A stretch of DNA of 64,000 nucleotides from Burkholderiales bacterium. Its GTDB lineage: Bacteria > Pseudomonadota > Gammaproteobacteria > Burkholderiales > Burkholderiaceae_C. Positions 1 through 14,146 of the stretch are shown piece after piece. A model generated the notes under the pieces. That model was not told the origin of the DNA. It did no database searches and saw only the letters and a program-made list of their open reading frames with translations. The position numbers and the translations under genes are program-made. Location: positions 1-64,000 of the forward strand of contig CANJJE010000007.1 of assembly GCA_947474755.1 (NCBI GenBank), read 5' to 3'. Position 1 is the stretch's first letter; each line of letters opens with the position of its first letter.

Positions 1-201
1 GAAGGCGCCGCCGAGGAAGACGACCAGGCTGATGCCTGGGGACATCGCGCTTGCGATGCCGGTGGCAACGCCGATCCAGGCGCCCAGCACGGTAGGCACC
101 ATGGAGAGCGCCAGCAGCCAGTAGGTGTTGCGCAGCACGCGGTTGCGTTGTTCGACCGAAGTGCTAGAGGGGGCGTAGCCGTTGTACAGAACTTGACTCA
201 T
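1..201 (-). CDS. BAX inhibitor-1 (BI-1)/YccA family membrane protein, N-terminal part
   Basis: Translating the reverse strand from the ATG at 201 gives 67 codons (MSQVLYNGYAPSSTS..., then VLRNTYWLLALSMVPTVLGAW) that run off the left edge, so only the N-terminus is present. The short polar head followed by a hydrophobic segment with the RNTYWLLA signature is typical of Burkholderiales BI-1/YccA inner-membrane proteins; YccA is a known modulator and substrate of FtsH, which is also encoded in this window, though the two genes are not adjacent. A strong Shine-Dalgarno GGAGG lies just before the ATG. A TACAAT hexamer on the reverse strand (248-253) could be its -10 box, but no good -35 was seen. 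The gene was missed by the ORF track because it is truncated. Confidence 0.85.
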   Translation of the reverse strand, partial: MSQVLYNGYAPSSTSVEQRNRVLRNTYWLLALSMVPTVLGAWIGVATGIASAMSPGISLVVFLGGAF

Positions 202-363
202 GGAACCTCCGGAAAATGAGACGACCCGCTTCAGACTGTCGAAAACCATTGTAGTTCCGCTGTCGCATTCAAACGCGTGCCTGCCAGTGGCCCTGCAACT
301 GCTGGGCCCGGCTGCAGTTCGGCACCGTACAGTCCAGGTTTTGAAACCATCGGTGGACACCAG

Positions 364-771
364 ATGATCTCCAAACCTTCATTGACCTTGAGCGATGTGA
401 AGCGCATCGCTTTCGCGGCCGAGCAGGAGGCAGTCGCTAACCAGTGGGCGGTGTCAATTGCCATCGTCGATGACGGTGGGCACATGTTGTGGTTCCAGCG
501 ACTCGATGGCGCGGCCCCCAGTTCGGCCTACATTGCGCCGGCCAAGGCCCGCACTGCGGCGTTGGGTCGCCGAGAGAGCCGTCTCTTTGAGGAAATGATC
601 AACGGCGGACGGACCTCGTTCCTGAGTGTGCCTTTGCTGGACGGCATGCTGGAAGGCGGCGTTCCGCTGTTTGCCGACGGCCACTGCATCGGCGCTGTAG
701 GCGTCAGCGGCGTCAAGAGCGCTGAGGATGCGCAGATTGCGAAGGCGGGAATCGCTGCGCATGGGAGCTGA
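364..771 (+). CDS. GlcG/HbpS-like (DUF336) protein
   Basis: A 135-aa protein of the GlcG/HbpS family, small alpha/beta proteins some of which bind haem or corrinoid-like ligands. The family pattern is visible: an N-terminal helix with AAEQEAVANQW, the strand-turn SIAIVDDGGHMLWFQRLDGA, then AKARTAALGRRES and the C-terminal GVPLFADGHCIGAVGVSG. The ORF track begins at 277, but the ATG at 364 is preferred because the extra residues are low-complexity and homologues start close to the LTLSDVKRI helix. The next gene begins 34 bp downstream, so co-transcription with the ATP-grasp pair is plausible. The 202-363 gap holds no gene. A ligand cannot be inferred from sequence. Confidence 0.75.
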   Translation: MISKPSLTLSDVKRIAFAAEQEAVANQWAVSIAIVDDGGHMLWFQRLDGAAPSSAYIAPAKARTAALGRRESRLFEEMINGGRTSFLSVPLLDGMLEGGVPLFADGHCIGAVGVSGVKSAEDAQIAKAGIAAHGS

Positions 772-805
772 TCCGGTACGCGTGCGACAGGCCGAAACCA
801 GGGCC

Positions 806-1639
806 ATGCGCATTCAGATCATCACTGGAGACGACAAGCCGTTCGCATCGAAATACTTGATGCACCGCCTGATGGAACTGTGGCGGGAGGACGGTCACAC
901 GGTCCTGGTGGGACCTGCCCGCCGCTTGGAAGCCGATCTCGCCATCATGCACGTGGACCTGACCGTGATGGATCCAGGCCATCTGCCGGACAACCCGGAT
1001 GGCTGCCCGATGGTCAATGGCCGTGTCCTTGACATTTCGAAAATGCGCATCTCCCGGCAGCGCGTGCTGCAGGGTGATACCCATGCCGGTCCGGTCATTG
1101 TCAAGAGCAATTTCAATGCCTTTGGCAGCAAGGAGTTTCGCGCGTTGAGCCGTTGGAGTGGCCCTCATCTCCGGCGCCGACTGAGCAATGTCATCCCGTG
1201 GCGCTGGGCGGGATGCCTCCCCAAGAAGGACTACCCGATACTGGACGATGTCTCCCAGGTGCCGCGCTGGGTCTGGGAGCGTTCCGATCTGATCGTCGAG
1301 CGATTCACCCCAGAGCGGGATGGTGACAATTTCGTACTGCGGTGCTGGCTGTTCTTCGGTGAACAGGAGTACTCGGTGAAGCTGTTCAGTCACCATCCTG
1401 TCGTCAAGGTCGGCGGTATCCACCGCCATGAGTATCTGCACGAGGTGCCTGATAGCCTGCGCGAAGCGAGACTTGCGCTGGGGTTCGACTTCGGAAAATT
1501 CGATTACGTGATGGTTGATGGCCAGGCGGTCTTGCTCGACGCGAACAAGACGCCAGCGATCGCCAGTACCTCACGAACCCCCAATTTGCTGCGCCTGGCG
1601 ACGGGGCTGTCGGAGTTCGTGGCGCGGGGCGCAGCATGA
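806..1639 (+). CDS. ATP-grasp family protein (first of a coupled pair)
   Basis: A 277-aa protein with an ATP-grasp-like pattern. A pre-grasp alpha/beta region (MRIQIITGDDKPFASKYL) is followed by a lysine-bearing strand (GPVIVKSNFNAFGSKEFR), and near the C-terminus a strand with the metal-ligand signature DYVMVDGQAVLLDANKTP, equivalent to the E/D-x-N motif of ATP-grasp ligases. The start at 806 is chosen over the ORF-track start at 728 because the fold begins there and the upstream residues overlap the previous gene. It ends in an ATGA overlap with the next ATP-grasp gene, so the two are translationally coupled. Known ATP-grasp enzymes join a carboxylate to an amine or thiol through an acyl-phosphate. 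The substrate is unknown, and no precursor-peptide, NRPS or transport gene is nearby. Confidence 0.7.
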   Translation: MRIQIITGDDKPFASKYLMHRLMELWREDGHTVLVGPARRLEADLAIMHVDLTVMDPGHLPDNPDGCPMVNGRVLDISKMRISRQRVLQGDTHAGPVIVKSNFNAFGSKEFRALSRWSGPHLRRRLSNVIPWRWAGCLPKKDYPILDDVSQVPRWVWERSDLIVERFTPERDGDNFVLRCWLFFGEQEYSVKLFSHHPVVKVGGIHRHEYLHEVPDSLREARLALGFDFGKFDYVMVDGQAVLLDANKTPAIASTSRTPNLLRLATGLSEFVARGAA

Positions 1640-2847
1640 AGGCCGCGGCTCCATTGCTGCCTTCCCGAACCTTCGATCAGTTGCTCCCACCGGGAGTGAT
1701 CTATGCGCCACGAACCACGGTCGAGCATGTGGGCTGGGTGCTCAGCGAGGCCTATCGACTGGACACCCTGACCGGCCTGACGCTGCTGGTCACGGGTTCC
1801 GTGCTACTGGCGTGTCATCAGAACACGGTCACGCCGGACATCGTCGCGTTCTTCGAGGCTTGTGGCGCAACCCCCTCGCCGCATCGGGTGCCTTACCAGA
1901 CCGCGGAGCAGGCGTTTGACCAGATGCGCCGCTGGGCAGAACAAGGCCACCTCATCGTCAGCCCCTACCCATTGCCCGCCGATTCATGCGCGCCGCAGTC
2001 CTTGCTGGTGCCCGATGCGCTGTACCGCTGGCTCAATGACAAGTCGAACCTGGGCGCACTGGTGGACGCCGACTGGCTGCCACCAGCAGTCATGCTGACG
2101 CCCGATGCGGCGCAGAACCTGCTGACCGCCTTTGCGGGCGAGCCGGTGTACATCAAGGCTTGCGTGGCCGGGGCTTCTGGCGCAGGCATTGATGTGCGGT
2201 ATGCGCCGGACCATCAGACGCGGCTTCAGGCCCTCGAGTGGCTTGCCGGCCATGACCAGCCTTTCTCCGGTGTGCGAGTCGAACGCGCGTTGGACATCCC
2301 GATCTGCTGGTGTCTGAACCTGTCAATCCAGAGCGACCGTATTGAGTACCTGGGAGCCGCCATCCAGTTGTTCGCAAGCCCAGGTCAGCAAAGCGGCAGC
2401 CTGATCGATCCAGCCCAAGAGCCGCCCGCTTTCGCGGTCGAGGAGGCAATGCGCATCGCGCGCCGGGCCCAGCAGATGGGGTACCGCGGCCTGGCCGGCT
2501 TCGACCTGGGTTTGACCGCGGAGGCGCGCCCGTTCATCTTCGACCTGAATTTCCGGATGGTGTCGAGCACAGTGCAGTTGCTGTTGCACCAGAGTGCAGT
2601 GGAGCGCATCGGCGCCCACGTGTCCGAGTCCTGGCATCGCCTCATTCATGGGCCGTTGGCACCTGCGCTGGCCGCGATCGAGCCGTTGGGCCGCTCGGGC
2701 AGGTTCGTGCCTTGTCGACTCTGGGAGGCGAACCCTGAGAGCCGAGGCCGCAGCATGATCACCGGGTTTCTGGTGGCGGAGTCGGTGGAGGCATTGGCCC
2801 TCACACGCGATGCGATGGTCTCGGCCCTGGGCCCGCTTCTGGTCTGA
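1636..2847 (+). CDS. ATP-grasp family protein (second of a coupled pair)
   Basis: A 403-aa protein. The C-terminal half is ATP-grasp-like: a lysine strand and glycine-rich loop ([17 protein letters not shown]), an acidic strand ([14 protein letters not shown]) and the metal-site strand [20 protein letters not shown], with Asp and Asn in the expected places. The N-terminal ~110 residues form a Rossmann-like pre-grasp region ([28 protein letters not shown]). The ATG overlaps the stop of the upstream ATP-grasp gene (ATGA). The two proteins differ clearly in length and motif spacing, so this is a two-step or heteromeric ligase pair rather than a recent duplication. The product is unknown. Confidence 0.7.
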   Translation: MKAAAPLLPSRTFDQLLPPGVIYAPRTTVEHVGWVLSEAYRLDTLTGLTLLVTGSVLLACHQNTVTPDIVAFFEACGATPSPHRVPYQTAEQAFDQMRRWAEQGHLIVSPYPLPADSCAPQSLLVPDALYRWLNDKSNLGALVDADWLPPAVMLTPDAAQNLLTAFAGEPVYIKACVAGASGAGIDVRYAPDHQTRLQALEWLAGHDQPFSGVRVERALDIPICWCLNLSIQSDRIEYLGAAIQLFASPGQQSGSLIDPAQEPPAFAVEEAMRIARRAQQMGYRGLAGFDLGLTAEARPFIFDLNFRMVSSTVQLLLHQSAVERIGAHVSESWHRLIHGPLAPALAAIEPLGRSGRFVPCRLWEANPESRGRSMITGFLVAESVEALALTRDAMVSALGPLLV

Positions 2848-2981
2848 GATCGCGCTCGAATTACAATCCGGAGGTTTGGCCAAACCTATCCGCCCCCAGC
2901 GAAACCCTCACAGTTTCCCACCGGATTCCGACTCGCAGCCTGTGCTGCGGGGCAGAGCTGGGTGCACCAACGGAGAATTCC

Positions 2982-4161
2982 TTGCTGCCCGTGCTGCCCC
3001 CCGCAATCCTCGTTCTCGCAGACGGCTCCCGTTTCATCGGCATTTCCATCGGGTCCCCCGGTCAGACCTGCGGCGAAGTGGTGTTCAACACCTCTCTCAC
3101 CGGTTACCAGGAAATCCTGACTGACCCGAGTTACTGTCGTCAGGTCGTCACGCTGACCTATCCGCACATTGGCAGCTACGGCGTCAATGCCGAAGACGTC
3201 GAATCCGATCGCGTTCATGCCGCTGGCCTGATCATCAAGGATCTGCCCGTGCTGCCGTCCAACTTCCGGATGACCCAGACGCTTGCGCAGTACCTGCAGC
3301 GTGAAGGTACGGTAGCTATCTCCAACATCGACACGCGCCGCCTGACCCGCCTGCTGCGCACCACTGGGGCGCAAAACGGCTGCATCCTTACCCTGGAGGT
3401 CGGCGAGAAGCTCGCCGAAGCTCACTTCGCTCAGGCACTCGCCGCCGCACGCGACGCACCCAGCATGGCCGGGCTGGACCTGGCCCGGGTTGTCAGCAGT
3501 CGGGGGCGCAGTGTGTGGCACGAGACTGAATGGGCGCTGGGCAGCGGCTTCGGCCGGCTTGCTGAGCCTCGTTTCCACGTTGCCGCGCTGGACTTCGGCG
3601 TCAAGCGCAACATTCTGCGAATGCTGGCCAGCCGAGGCTGCAAGGTCACCTTGGTACCCGCGCAGACTTCTGCTGAAGATGTGCTTGCATTGAAGCCTGA
3701 TGGCGTCTTCCTCAGCAACGGCCCGGGCGACCCGGAGCCCTGCGACTACGCCATCGCCGCAACTCGAGCCTTGATCGACACAGGCATCCCGACCTTCGGA
3801 ATCTGCCTCGGTCACCAGATCCTCGCACTGGCCTCCGGCGCCAAGACCTTCAAGATGAAATTCGGCCACCACGGCGCCAACCACCCAGTGAAAGATCTGG
3901 ACAGCGGACGCGTGAGCATCACCAGCCAGAACCACGGCTTTGCCGTCGATGAGACCACTTTGCCGAAAAATCTGAGACCAACCCACGTCAGCCTGTTTGA
4001 TGGCACCCTGCAGGGTCTGGCGCGCACCGACCGTCCGGCGTTCTGCTTCCAGGGCCACCCTGAAGCCTCACCCGGGCCGCATGACATCGGTTATCTGTTT
4101 GATCGATTCACCACGCTGATGGAAGCTCACGCGCCACGCGCCGCCGCGATCGGAGGCCAGC

Positions 4162-4169
<8 letters not shown>
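2982..4169 (+). CDS. carA: Carbamoyl-phosphate synthase small (glutaminase) subunit
   Basis: A 395-aa glutamine amidotransferase subunit that supplies ammonia to CarB for carbamoyl phosphate, the precursor of pyrimidines and arginine. The N-terminal domain opens [16 protein letters not shown], with the motif [21 protein letters not shown]. The class I amidotransferase domain has the nucleophile in FGICLGHQ (Cys at about residue 275) and the His/Glu pair in GHPEASPGP. The start is a TTG preceded by GGAG at the usual spacing, which gives the normal family N-terminus. The 134-bp upstream gap has a TACAAT hexamer (2862-2867) as a possible -10, without a clear -35. The gene overlaps carB by 8 bp. 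Confidence 0.97.
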
Positions 4170-7476
<3,307 letters not shown>

Positions 7477-7507
7477 ACTCAAAACACGACGCTAATCATC
7501 CCTCATG

Positions 7508-7543
7508 GCCGCCGCTGGATTTTCTGGCGGCGGCTTCATTTTT
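7508..7543 (+). terminator. Rho-independent terminator after carB
   Basis: GCCGCCGC (7508-7515) can pair with GCGGCGGC (7527-7534) across an 11-nt loop, followed by TTCATTTTT. This closes the carAB operon before greA. Confidence 0.8.
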
Positions 7544-7559
7544 GCCTGGGGTTCATCAC

Positions 7560-8036
7560 ATGCAGACCATTCCTCTCACTCAACGGGGTGCCGATAAACT
7601 GAAAGAGGAGTTGCAACGCCTGAAGACGGTCGAACGTCATGCGGTGATCCAGGCGATCGCTGAGGCGAGGGCTCAGGGCGACTTGTCCGAGAACGCCGAG
7701 TACGAGGCGGCGAAGGACAAGCAGGGCTTCATCGAAGGCCGCATCCTGGATATTGAAGGAAAGCTGGCCGCTGCCAAGATCATCGACCCAGCGTCTCTCG
7801 ATGCCGAGGGCAAGGTCGTGTTCGGCTCTACTGTCGATCTCGAGGACGAGGTCAGCGGTGCGGCCGTCACGTACCAGATCGTCGGGGACGACGAGGCCGA
7901 CCTGAAGCTCGGCCTGATCTCGATCAGCTCGCCGATTGCCCGTGCGCTGATCGGCAAGGAGGTCGGCGACATCGCCGAGGTGCAGGCGCCTGGGGGCTTG
8001 AAGAGCTATGAAGTGATCGCTGTGCGCTACCAGTGA
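7560..8036 (+). CDS. greA: Transcription elongation factor GreA
   Basis: A 158-aa protein that rescues backtracked RNA polymerase by stimulating transcript cleavage. The N-terminal coiled coil ([34 protein letters not shown]) carries the conserved acidic tip [17 protein letters not shown], and the C-terminal FKBP-like domain ends [13 protein letters not shown]. The ORF track starts at a TTG inside the terminator tail (7542); the ATG at 7560 gives the standard N-terminus [10 protein letters not shown]. It follows carB and overlaps the DUF4149 gene by 4 bp. Confidence 0.97.
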   Translation: MQTIPLTQRGADKLKEELQRLKTVERHAVIQAIAEARAQGDLSENAEYEAAKDKQGFIEGRILDIEGKLAAAKIIDPASLDAEGKVVFGSTVDLEDEVSGAAVTYQIVGDDEADLKLGLISISSPIARALIGKEVGDIAEVQAPGGLKSYEVIAVRYQ

Positions 8037-8476
8037 GCGAGCTTCCCTTCATGCTGGGTCGCGTCTCGAAACTGCTGGCCGGTCTGTGGGCTGGGCTGCT
8101 GCTCGGTTTGGGCACTATCGGTGCGCCCGCTGGTTTCGCGATCACGACCGTGGAGATTGCCGGGCGTACGGCAGGACGCATGTTCGCTATCGAGGCCTAT
8201 GTGAGCCTGGCGTTGGCGGTGCTGCTGTTGCTGCTGACCCGCAAGGCTGCCACTGCTAGCCCGGCGGGGCCATCGCTCAACACGAACATGTTGCTGGTGC
8301 TGGGCGCGCTGTTTTGCACGATCGTGGGCTACTTCGTCATCCAGCCGCTGATGGCTGCAGCGCGGGTTGGCGAAGGCAGCCTGTCGTTCGGTGCGTTGCA
8401 CGGCCTGTCAGTCGGATTCTTCGCGCTGAAGGGTTTGCTCGTGATCGCGCTGGCATGGCGCCTGACCGCAGCTTGA
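8033..8476 (+). CDS. DUF4149 membrane protein
   Basis: A 147-aa small inner-membrane protein with four hydrophobic segments: [52 protein letters not shown] and [14 protein letters not shown]. It has the polar [17 protein letters not shown] loop of the DUF4149 family commonly found directly after greA in betaproteobacteria. A GTG start at 8033 overlaps the greA stop (GTGA), suggesting translational coupling; an ATG at 8051 is a less likely alternative. Function is unknown. Confidence 0.85.
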   Translation: MSELPFMLGRVSKLLAGLWAGLLLGLGTIGAPAGFAITTVEIAGRTAGRMFAIEAYVSLALAVLLLLLTRKAATASPAGPSLNTNMLLVLGALFCTIVGYFVIQPLMAAARVGEGSLSFGALHGLSVGFFALKGLLVIALAWRLTAA

Positions 8477-8514
8477 TCTGACGTTGACGCCGCTGAAGGC
8501 GATAAGCGTTTCCG

Positions 8515-8988
8515 TCAGTCGACGGCCTTGCGCTTGACGCTGGTGATTCGCTTGCGGGCTCGCTTGATCTCGCCGCCTGCAGCCACTCGCTCATTGCCCA
8601 GCACCTTGATCTTCTTCACCTGCGGTCGGTGGTTGCCGCTCTTCGAGAATTTCAGCAGCTTGACCACCCGCGGGCCTGGCATCCGGTCGTCACGCTCCTC
8701 CTTTGCCTTCGGCGGGATCGGCCGCCACAGCACCAGCAGCTTGCCAATGTGCTGGACCGGCGCGGCGTTGAGCTGATCAGTCAGCATCGCAAACATGGTT
8801 TCGCGGGACGCACGCTCGTCGGAGAAGACGCGAACCTTGATCAGCCCGTGGGCGTTCAGAGCGGCGTCGGTTTCCCGGATCACTGCTGGCGTCATTCCGT
8901 CCGCACCGATCAGGACGACCGGGGTCAGATGGTGGGCGTCGGCGCGTTTTTCCCGGCGCTGGTGGGTAGTGAGAGTGATGGCTGGCAT
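8515..8988 (-). CDS. yhbY: YhbY/CRS1-YhbY-domain RNA-binding protein
   Basis: A 157-aa protein. The N-terminal ~95 residues form the CRM/YhbY RNA-binding fold (LTTHQRREKRADAHHLTPVVLIGADGMTPAVI, then NAHGLIKVRVF and HIGKLLVLWRP). YhbY binds pre-50S ribosomes. Compared with the ~97-aa E. coli protein it has a long basic C-terminal tail rich in Lys/Arg (KKIKVLGNERV... RARKRITSVKRKAVD). The start at 8988 is preferred over the track start at 9021. It is divergent from rlmE, the common arrangement in proteobacteria, and convergent with the DUF4149 gene. Confidence 0.93.
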   Translation of the reverse strand: MPAITLTTHQRREKRADAHHLTPVVLIGADGMTPAVIRETDAALNAHGLIKVRVFSDERASRETMFAMLTDQLNAAPVQHIGKLLVLWRPIPPKAKEERDDRMPGPRVVKLLKFSKSGNHRPQVKKIKVLGNERVAAGGEIKRARKRITSVKRKAVD

Positions 8989-9053
8989 CGCCCTATTATC
9001 GATGGACATGATCACCACCACGCTTACTTCATCCGCTGCCCCCGGAGGAGACT

Positions 9054-9075
9054 CCGGCCGCCTTCGGGCGGCCGG
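9054..9075. other. Strong TTCG-loop hairpin in the yhbY/rlmE divergent region
   Basis: CCGGCCGCC-TTCG-GGCGGCCGG is a perfect 9-bp G/C stem closed by a TTCG tetraloop, ending 12 bp before the rlmE ATG. It may lie in the rlmE leader or upstream of yhbY. No T-tract follows, so it is not a standard terminator. Confidence 0.6.
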
Positions 9076-9087
9076 GTGCTTGCCGAC

Positions 9088-9804
9088 ATGAAAGTCAAAT
9101 CAAAAAGCAAGAAGATCGACAAGGCCTGGTTGCTTGCGCACCTCAACGACACCTACGTCAAGTTGTCGAAGAAGGAGGGCTACCGAGCGAGGGCTGCTTA
9201 CAAGCTGAAAGAAATCGACGAGACACTGGGCCTGTTGAAGCCGGGGCAGGTCGTCGTCGATCTGGGTGCGGCACCCGGTGCGTGGAGTCAGTACGTGCGT
9301 CGCAGGCTGTCAACGAAGGTGCCCGACGCTATTGGCGCTGGGCTCGGCCCGCTGAACGGCACCATCATTGCGCTCGACCTTCTGGATTTCGAGCCGATCG
9401 ACGGCGTCGTGTTCATCCAGGGTGATTTTCGGGACGAGCCGGTGCTGCAGCAACTCGAGGCCGCGGTGGGCGGCCGGCCCGTTGATGTCGTCGTTTCCGA
9501 CCTGGCTCCGAATCTCACCGGCATCGCCAGTTCCGACGACTCCCGGATCGCGCACCTGGTCGAACTGGCGGTGGATTTCGCGGCGCATCACCTGGTCCCG
9601 GGAGGTGCGCTGGTGTGCAAGGTTTTCCACGGTAGCAACTACAACGAGTTGGTCGCCTTGCTGAAAGCGAACTTCCGGACGGTGAAAGCGATCAAGCCGA
9701 AGGCCTCTCGTGACCGGTCGTCCGAGACCTTCCTCGTCGGTATGGGTCTCAAGCAGTCGCGCAAGGTGGTCGAAACCGGCTCGATTACCGTGTTGCCGGG
9801 CTAG
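9088..9804 (+). CDS. rlmE: 23S rRNA (uridine-2'-O-)-methyltransferase RlmE (FtsJ/RrmJ)
   Basis: A 238-aa SAM-dependent methyltransferase that modifies U2552 of 23S rRNA at a late stage of 50S assembly. The SAM-binding motif is DLGAAPGAWSQ. The K-D-K-E catalytic set is visible: Lys in RARAAYKLKEID, Asp in VVSDLAPNLTGI, Lys in ALVCKVFHG, Glu in RSSETFLVGMG. The start at 9088 gives the family N-terminus MKVKSKSKKID; the track ORF beginning at 8629 runs antisense through yhbY. No good Shine-Dalgarno precedes it, and a strong hairpin sits just upstream. It lies directly before ftsH. Confidence 0.95.
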   Translation: MKVKSKSKKIDKAWLLAHLNDTYVKLSKKEGYRARAAYKLKEIDETLGLLKPGQVVVDLGAAPGAWSQYVRRRLSTKVPDAIGAGLGPLNGTIIALDLLDFEPIDGVVFIQGDFRDEPVLQQLEAAVGGRPVDVVVSDLAPNLTGIASSDDSRIAHLVELAVDFAAHHLVPGGALVCKVFHGSNYNELVALLKANFRTVKAIKPKASRDRSSETFLVGMGLKQSRKVVETGSITVLPG

Positions 9805-9848
9805 AAATTCCTCCGAGTCTCACGAGTGACCGCATTACCCACACGGCA

Positions 9849-9876
9849 CTTGAGTCGCATAAACTAGTCCCTACAT
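9849..9876 (+). promoter_or_regulatory. Candidate sigma-32 (heat-shock) promoter of ftsH
   Basis: CTTGAGT (9849-9855), a 13-bp spacer and CCCTACAT (9869-9876) resemble the RpoH consensus CTTGAAA-N(11-16)-CCCATNT. It lies 60 bp upstream of the ftsH start. ftsH is a known sigma-32 regulon gene in E. coli. The match is good but not perfect. Confidence 0.45.
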
Positions 9877-9935
9877 AAGACAGACGTCGCGCCCGCTGTG
9901 CACGCCGACCCCGTAGTTCAAGAATTGGAGTGGCA

Positions 9936-11840
<1,905 letters not shown>

Positions 11841-11860
11841 CGGCCGTTGATCACGTTTTC

Positions 11861-11882
11861 ACGGGGCTTCGGCCCCGTTTTC
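11861..11882 (+). terminator. Rho-independent terminator after ftsH
   Basis: ACGGGGC-TTCG-GCCCCGT (11861-11878), a 7-bp stem with a TTCG loop, continues into a short T-run. It sits 20 bp after the ftsH stop. Confidence 0.65.
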
Positions 11883-11928
11883 GCAGGCTCTGTGGTTCCA
11901 ACGGCCTGTTGATGTCGATCCCGGTTTC

Positions 11929-12786
11929 ATGCTCTGGCAAACCACTCACCATCTGATCGAGCTTTCCGTGCCCAGAGTCATGGGCATAGTCAACACGACG
12001 CCCGACTCTTTTTCTGACGGGGGGCGGTTCACCAGTGTGGCTGCGGCCGTCGATCATTGCCGACGCCTGATCGACGAAGGTGCAGACATCCTCGACATCG
12101 GTGGCGAGTCGAGCCGTCCAGGTGCCGAGCCGGTGTCTCTGGAGGAAGAACGTCGTCGCGTCCTGCCAGTTCTCGAAGCAGTGCTTGCGATGAGACACCC
12201 GGTGTCGATTGACACCACCAAGCCTGCCCTGATGGCAGAAGCCTTGGCGCTGGGTGTCGACATCGTCAACGACATTCATACCCTGAAAGCGCTGGGTGCG
12301 CTCGATGTTGTTGCGGCGCATCCGAATTGTGGTGTCTGCCTGATGCATATGAAGGGCAAGCCGCCATCGATGCAGTCGCAGCCTTCCTACATCGATGCGG
12401 TGGCCGAAGTGGGTTCGATGCTCCGAGATCGGATGGAGGCATTGACGGCGCGGGGTGTCGCCGCCGATCGCATCGTGCTGGACCCGGGAATCGGCTTCGG
12501 CAAGACGATTGAGCACAACCTCGAGTTGCTGCGTCGGCAGCGAGAGTTGCTCGTGCTGGGCCGCCCCTTGCTGGTCGGCTGGTCGCGCAAGTCGTCACTC
12601 GGCGTGCTGACCGGGCGTGCGGTCGGCGACAGGTTGGCTGCCAGCATCGCGGCAGCCTTGGCGGCGGTGCTGAACGGTGCCAGCATCGTCCGCGTCCACG
12701 ATGTCGCTGCCACCGTCGATGCCGTGAGGGTATGGCGCGCGGCTGGTTTGCCGATAACACCCGTCAGGTTTGACCAACTGCGATGA
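11929..12786 (+). CDS. folP: Dihydropteroate synthase
   Basis: A 285-aa TIM-barrel enzyme condensing p-aminobenzoate with dihydropterin pyrophosphate in folate synthesis; it is the sulfonamide target. Conserved loops are all present: [15 protein letters not shown] (loop 1), [11 protein letters not shown] (loop 2), [10 protein letters not shown] and [10 protein letters not shown], with a final [18 protein letters not shown]. The ATG at 11929 gives the usual LWQT N-terminus. It lies 13 bp before glmM, so the pair is very likely one operon, the common order in proteobacteria. Confidence 0.97.
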   Translation: MLWQTTHHLIELSVPRVMGIVNTTPDSFSDGGRFTSVAAAVDHCRRLIDEGADILDIGGESSRPGAEPVSLEEERRRVLPVLEAVLAMRHPVSIDTTKPALMAEALALGVDIVNDIHTLKALGALDVVAAHPNCGVCLMHMKGKPPSMQSQPSYIDAVAEVGSMLRDRMEALTARGVAADRIVLDPGIGFGKTIEHNLELLRRQRELLVLGRPLLVGWSRKSSLGVLTGRAVGDRLAASIAAALAAVLNGASIVRVHDVAATVDAVRVWRAAGLPITPVRFDQLR

Positions 12787-12799
12787 GAGTCCAACGACC

Positions 12800-14131
12800 A
12801 TGACAAGAGTTCATTTCGGCACGGATGGCATCCGCGGCACGGTGGGGCAATCGCCAATCACCCCCGACTTTATGTTGCGGCTGGGCCACTCGGTCGGGCG
12901 GGTACTGAAAGCCTCGGATCCCAAGCCCACGGTGCTGATAGGCAAGGACACCCGTATCTCGGGGTACATGATCGAGTCGGCACTGGAAGCCGGTTTCGCC
13001 TCGGCAGGTGTGGATGTGCTGCTGACCGGTCCGTTGCCCACGCCGGGCATCGCCTACCTGACGCGCGCTTTGCGGCTGAATCTGGGTGTGGTCATAAGCG
13101 CATCACACAATCCATTCGCCGATAACGGCATCAAGTTTTTCTCTGCACGCGGCGAGAAGCTGCCTGATGAATGGGAGGCAAGTGTCGAGGCCTCGCTCGA
13201 CCAGCCACCTCAGTGGGTCGCCTCCGCCACGCTCGGCAAGGCCCGCAAGCTGCAGGATGCGCGCGGACGCTACATCGAATTCTGCAAGAGCACCTTCAGC
13301 AGCGAGTTGTCGCTCAAGGGCCTGAAGATCGTCGTCGATGCCGCCCACGGTGCGGCCTACCATGTGGCGCCGGAGGTGTTCCACGAACTGGGCGCTGAAG
13401 TCGTGGCCATCGGGTGCAGTCCGGATGGGACCAATATCAATGCGGGGTTCGGCGCTACCGCGCCAGCGGCCTTGGTTCAAGCTGTCAAGGAGCATCGAGC
13501 CGATTACGGCATCGCGCTCGATGGCGACGCCGACCGATTGCAACTGGTGGATGCGGCCGGTCGTCTTTACAACGGTGACGAGCTGCTTTATGCGATGGTG
13601 ACCGACCGCCTCGCGCAAGGTCAGGCCGTGCCCGGCGTGGTCGGGACCTTGATGACAAATCTGGCGGTGGAGTCTGCTCTGCAGCGACTTGGTGTCGACC
13701 TGGTGCGTGCACGCGTCGGTGATCGCTACGTTCTCGAAGGCCTGCTGGCCCGTGGCTGGAACCTTGGCGGGGAAGGGTCCGGTCATTTGCTGGCGCTTGA
13801 TCGGCACACGACCGGTGACGGCATCATCAGCGCACTGCAGGTGCTCCAGGCGGTGTGCCGGACCGGTGTGAGCTTGGCAGATCAGTTGCGGGAGGTGACG
13901 CTGCTGCCGCAAGTGATGATCAATGTTCGCCTGCGCGAGGGGCTGGACTGGAAGACGCACGACCCCTTGCGCCTGTTACAGCGCGAGATCGAGGCTGAAC
14001 TGGGAAGTACCGGTCGAATCCTGATACGCCCCTCTGGCACTGAGCCCTTGCTGCGCGTGATGGTCGAAGCCCGCGACCACCAGACGGCCAACCGCTGTGC
14101 GCAACGCTTGGCTCAGACGCTGGAGGTCTGA
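12800..14131 (+). CDS. glmM: Phosphoglucosamine mutase
   Basis: A 443-aa alpha-D-phosphohexomutase converting glucosamine-6-P to glucosamine-1-P for UDP-GlcNAc (peptidoglycan and LPS). The start [16 protein letters not shown] is diagnostic. The active-site phosphoserine lies in [16 protein letters not shown], the metal loop is [13 protein letters not shown], sugar binding is GGEGSGHLL, and the phosphate-binding C-terminal loop is [13 protein letters not shown]. The ATG at 12800 is preferred over an upstream TTG at 12770 that overlaps folP. The gene converges on the fasciclin gene 15 bp away. Confidence 0.97.
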   Translation: MTRVHFGTDGIRGTVGQSPITPDFMLRLGHSVGRVLKASDPKPTVLIGKDTRISGYMIESALEAGFASAGVDVLLTGPLPTPGIAYLTRALRLNLGVVISASHNPFADNGIKFFSARGEKLPDEWEASVEASLDQPPQWVASATLGKARKLQDARGRYIEFCKSTFSSELSLKGLKIVVDAAHGAAYHVAPEVFHELGAEVVAIGCSPDGTNINAGFGATAPAALVQAVKEHRADYGIALDGDADRLQLVDAAGRLYNGDELLYAMVTDRLAQGQAVPGVVGTLMTNLAVESALQRLGVDLVRARVGDRYVLEGLLARGWNLGGEGSGHLLALDRHTTGDGIISALQVLQAVCRTGVSLADQLREVTLLPQVMINVRLREGLDWKTHDPLRLLQREIEAELGSTGRILIRPSGTEPLLRVMVEARDHQTANRCAQRLAQTLEV

Positions 14132-14146
14132 GCCAGCTTCACGAAT

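Noticed and set aside
728-805. Longer N-terminus for the first ATP-grasp gene
   Set aside because: It overlaps the preceding gene and is Arg-rich, unlike the fold start at MRIQIITGD.
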